Shown here piece by piece: positions 61,145 to 64,000 of a stretch of 64,000 nucleotides of DNA (position 1 is the first letter of the stretch; every line of letters starts with the position of its first letter). The position numbers and the translations under genes were made by a program. The stretch covers positions 434,001 through 498,000 of the forward strand of contig NZ_JAKGTH010000006.1 in the NCBI RefSeq assembly GCF_021568705.1, written 5' to 3'. The stretch is from Gillisia lutea (lineage in GTDB: Bacteria > Bacteroidota > Bacteroidia > Flavobacteriales > Flavobacteriaceae). The notes under the pieces were generated by a model that had not been told where the DNA came from, searched no databases, and saw only the letters and a program-made list of their open reading frames with translations.

Positions 61145-64000
61145 TTATTTTACGATAAAGCGCTTAACCACGCCTACTTTTCGAGTTCCAATTCTAAGTA
61201 GATATACTCCTGATGCGCCATAAGACATATCGAAGTTGTATTCATACCCATTCCCATTATTGTCTACCATATTCTCTAACATTTTCTGCCCAAGAATATT
61301 GTGCACAGTTACCCGTAAACGTTGGTCGAATTGTGTTTCCAGAAATGCTGTGAAGAGACCATCCCTTTGATCGGATATTAAGAGATTTGCTTCATTTAAA
61401 AGAAAATCATCTAACGAAAGTGTGCTGTCTGTAATTCGTACAGAATAATCATGTGTAGTTCCATACTGCATTACACTACAGGGGTTGTTAAGTTCTCCAT
61501 CAAAAGAAGTGTCTCCCGCTCGAATTCTAAGCAAATGCTGCCCTAAAGGCGCCTCTTCTTGTAAGCTGAAGTCATAGGAATAGGCAGTATTACCTGAAGG
61601 TATTGTTTGTCGGGATATCAATAATTCATCATCGTCAAAAACTCCGTTATCATTTAAATCTATCCACATCGAGAACTTTTCATCATCTGAAGAATCGAAT
61701 AATGTTTTTACTGTGACAGTAAATGTTCCCTTTGATCTATCCAAATCTGTAGAAAAACCTATAAAATCGGCATATCCATTCGTGCACGGAATTCTTTCAT
61801 TTAATATATCTCCCAGCTCAAAATAAGAGATCCCATCACCAAAGGAATCGCAATCGGATCCTTCCGGAATACAATTTAAATTAGCAACCGATTTAGTTTT
61901 TGCATCGTTTGCCGGATCTCCATCCCCCTCTAAATTTGTTTCTGAATAAATGGTATATCTTCCAAATCGTGATAAATTTACTTTACTGGAAAAAGTATGA
62001 ACAGCATTCTCTCCCACTCCTATAGTACCAGGGTAAATTTCACTTACCTCCCTGTTATTTCCAAGCCTGTAGATAACCGGAATATTGGATTGTGGCTCCC
62101 CTCCAAAATTCTCTATGGTTACAGTGACATCTTCTGCGGAAGATAAAGTTAATCCGGTATATGGCGAATCTATAGACGTTATACCCACATCTTTTGGGAA
62201 TAAATTCTTCACATTTACAGTTAAAGCATCATTTTCAGAATTTTGATCGCCTTCTAAGTTGGTTGTTATAATAAACTCATATAACTGACCAACAACCGAT
62301 AGATTAGAGGGTGTAGAAAAAGTGAAATCTACTGAGGTTGTTCCCGCAACACTCCCAGTAAAGGTTTCTGTAACAGTTTGCCCGCCATTAACACTATAAC
62401 TTACAGGGAAATTAGACTGAGTGGCTTCTCCAAAATTCCTAATGGTCACTGTAACAGCTTCAGATGATCCTAAAGTGGAGCTTACGGGATCTACTAAGGC
62501 TATTATACCTACATCATTGGCAACATCGGCTGCTAGTTTAAAAACTCCAACCTTATTTTTTCTGTTTGGCGCTTCAAAATATTCTCCATTATGCCAAAAG
62601 CTGATATCATCGGCAGGGTCTACAGTTAAATGTGCATAATCACCATATCTCGAGGAAGGGTCAGGGCTTCTGCCTTCTACAATAGTAGATTCTTTTACAG
62701 TCATAAGCCCTAACGGGTCGTTGGAATATCGACCTGTGTAACGCAGGGAGGGAAATATGGGAGTTTCAGGACTATCGTCCAACACTGTAAACGCCAAGCC
62801 AATATTTCCATTCTTATCCATTCCCATACTTCCGCTGAATCTATCGCTTTTATCAGGAGCATACGTACCTTCCTGATATACGCTCCATGCTCCACCGTTT
62901 CTATCTTGCCGTAATTCGTACCATCGTATTCCGGCATGTTCGGCAGCGGTTGGATCTATATCTACTACAAAATTCATTACTGCCGAGTTATAGCCCGGAA
63001 ACCTTCTATACTGAGTCATGTACATCATGGTAGCTTGTAAAACATCCAGATCTGGAGCCTCCCCAGGCTGCGATAAATTAGAAAATGCACCTCCATCAAA
63101 AGTGGCAATAAAAGGACTTACACCACTTGCAGGTCCTAACTCCTGAGACTCAGCAATGGTAGAATTTGCCGGCACATTCCAGTCTACATTTATATTCCAT
63201 ATTTTTAAATGGTCTTCAGACACCCCAGCCCACGCATCATCTTGCATGAAAACAATTGGAGAATTTCCCTTTGGAGGTATTTCTCCACCCATAGCATGAA
63301 AACCTGCAGGACTATAAAATCCATTTGTATTTATACCGGGAAGCGGAAAAGACACCACCTTAGCGGTGGCTCCCGTTAACATTTTATCTCTTTCAAAAAC
63401 ATATACTACCTGACTGGTACTGGCCGTATTTGAATTTTTATTGGTGGTTACATAATAGCCATCGCTCCAAACAGAAATCTTTGGATAATCTGGTAAAGCC
63501 CCACCCGTAGGAAATCTATACGTATTCCAGCCATCATTCACCGGATCGGACCCTTTTGAGACTGCCACTAAAAAACTCTCCGGTGTATCACTAAATTGGG
63601 TTATAAGAAACCTATCTGCAAATTCATCATATAAAATAATTGGGTCTCCTAAAGTTTCATTAGAAAATTCTCCACCAATACTAGCTAAGGAAGCAGGAGG
63701 CGAGACCTGATTTCCATTTTTATCAAATATTGAAAATGCAGAGTTCCAGCCATTAACGTAATGATTTGGCCCGGCCGCCCCGGTAGGATCGGTAGGAGTG
63801 GAACGAGAAGTTGCTGCATCAAAAGTTAATTTTGGTTCCTTTACAGGAAGTTTTCCGAATTCTTTTTGACGAGTTTTATCTAAGGCCTTGGGCAAGCCTT
63901 TCCCAGGAACAACTTTATTAATTCCACGATTTCTGGGATTAAACAATTTATATTCTGAAGAAGGGGCCTTTAGCTTTCTTTTACTAATTGCTGAAACCTC
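61145..64000 (-). CDS. Large type IX-secreted protein (5' end beyond window)
   Basis: The frame is open to base 64000 (its last codons in the window read EVSAISKRKLKAPSSEYK), so the N-terminus with the signal peptide is missing and about 951 residues are visible. After a beta-propeller-like N-terminal part (TAAGPNHYVNGWN; WSDGYYVTTNKNSN; GDYAHLTVDPADD) come two CARDB-type repeats with the DVGI..TVTI(R/E)NFG pattern (about 480-585 and 588-690). A GEVED-type Ca-binding domain follows (WIDLNDNGVFDDDELL). The C-terminal type A sorting domain ends VYLLRIGTRKVGVVKRFIVK. It is a probable surface or secreted adhesin/enzyme; no catalytic site is recognised. Confidence 0.88.
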   Translation of the reverse strand, partial: EVSAISKRKLKAPSSEYKLFNPRNRGINKVVPGKGLPKALDKTRQKEFGKLPVKEPKLTFDAATSRSTPTDPTGAAGPNHYVNGWNSAFSIFDKNGNQVSPPASLASIGGEFSNETLGDPIILYDEFADRFLITQFSDTPESFLVAVSKGSDPVNDGWNTYRFPTGGALPDYPKISVWSDGYYVTTNKNSNTASTSQVVYVFERDKMLTGATAKVVSFPLPGINTNGFYSPAGFHAMGGEIPPKGNSPIVFMQDDAWAGVSEDHLKIWNINVDWNVPANSTIAESQELGPASGVSPFIATFDGGAFSNLSQPGEAPDLDVLQATMMYMTQYRRFPGYNSAVMNFVVDIDPTAAEHAGIRWYELRQDRNGGAWSVYQEGTYAPDKSDRFSGSMGMDKNGNIGLAFTVLDDSPETPIFPSLRYTGRYSNDPLGLMTVKESTIVEGRSPDPSSRYGDYAHLTVDPADDISFWHNGEYFEAPNRKNKVGVFKLAADVANDVGIIALVDPVSSTLGSSEAVTVTIRNFGEATQSNFPVSYSVNGGQTVTETFTGSVAGTTSVDFTFSTPSNLSVVGQLYEFIITTNLEGDQNSENDALTVNVKNLFPKDVGITSIDSPYTGLTLSSAEDVTVTIENFGGEPQSNIPVIYRLGNNREVSEIYPGTIGVGENAVHTFSSKVNLSRFGRYTIYSETNLEGDGDPANDAKTKSVANLNCIPEGSDCDSFGDGISYFELGDILNERIPCTNGYADFIGFSTDLDRSKGTFTVTVKTLFDSSDDEKFSMWIDLNDNGVFDDDELLISRQTIPSGNTAYSYDFSLQEEAPLGQHLLRIRAGDTSFDGELNNPCSVMQYGTTHDYSVRITDSTLSLDDFLLNEANLLISDQRDGLFTAFLETQFDQRLRVTVHNILGQKMLENMVDNNGNGYEYNFDMSYGASGVYLLRIGTRKVGVVKRFIVK

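Overview
The window reads as chromosomal DNA of a member of the Flavobacteriaceae (Bacteroidota), probably a marine or soil gliding relative of Gramella/Salegentibacter-type genera. The support is: low G+C content, promoters of the Bacteroidetes TTG-N19..22-TAnnTTTG form instead of E. coli boxes, gliding genes gldD and gldE, type IX secretion sorting domains (one type B, one type A), TonB receptors, DUF4270 and DUF4301 proteins, and almost no Shine-Dalgarno sequences. I see no rRNA, tRNA, phage, insertion sequence or CRISPR. The content is mostly conserved core genome, densely packed in short operons with clear intrinsic terminators.

Layout. 1-4 kb: HIT protein (cut by the window edge), greA with a structured leader, a degenerate Rieske-like lipoprotein, and a TonB-dependent receptor under a TPP riboswitch that looks transcription-terminating. 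4-8 kb: a hybrid histidine kinase with Hpt domain convergent with a sigma54 response regulator. 8-13.4 kb: a minus-strand operon with a phosphopantetheinyl transferase, a geranylgeranylglyceryl-phosphate-synthase-like enzyme, a thiamine-binding protein, a PnuC-type transporter, a NadR-like kinase, DUF4301 and ArfB. 13.4-20 kb: ahcY, DUF2007, rplU-rpmA, DUF4199 and a pair of M16 peptidases. 20-27 kb: an EamA exporter, gldD-gldE-ssb-mutY, HU, a 29-residue basic protein and RNase G. 27-29.5 kb: a type IX-secreted protein and recX.

29.5-38 kb is a biotin locus on the minus strand: bioF, a DUF2007/zinc-ribbon protein, bioD, bioA, a SET-domain protein, a FabF-like ketosynthase, bioB and two JmjC-like cupin proteins. 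No bioC/bioH is in the window, so the source of the pimeloyl chain is the most interesting open question here. 38-44 kb is a complete seven-subunit Mrp Na+/H+ antiporter operon (mrpA to mrpG). 44-47 kb: DUF2975 plus a YozG-like regulator, and an M61 peptidase. 47-53.4 kb: atpD-atpC, glmS, DUF4270 and a half-length GT5 protein. 53.4-58.2 kb (plus strand): panC, panD, a flippase-like membrane protein, an esterase-fold protein lacking its serine, and radA. 58.2-64 kb (minus strand): an aldo/keto reductase, an OmpA-type lipoprotein, exonuclease III and a large type IX-secreted protein that runs off the end.

Two vitamin themes recur: thiamine (riboswitch receptor, thiamine-binding protein, PnuC-family transporter, kinase) and biotin. 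All functions are assigned by reading motifs and gene order; no database search was possible.
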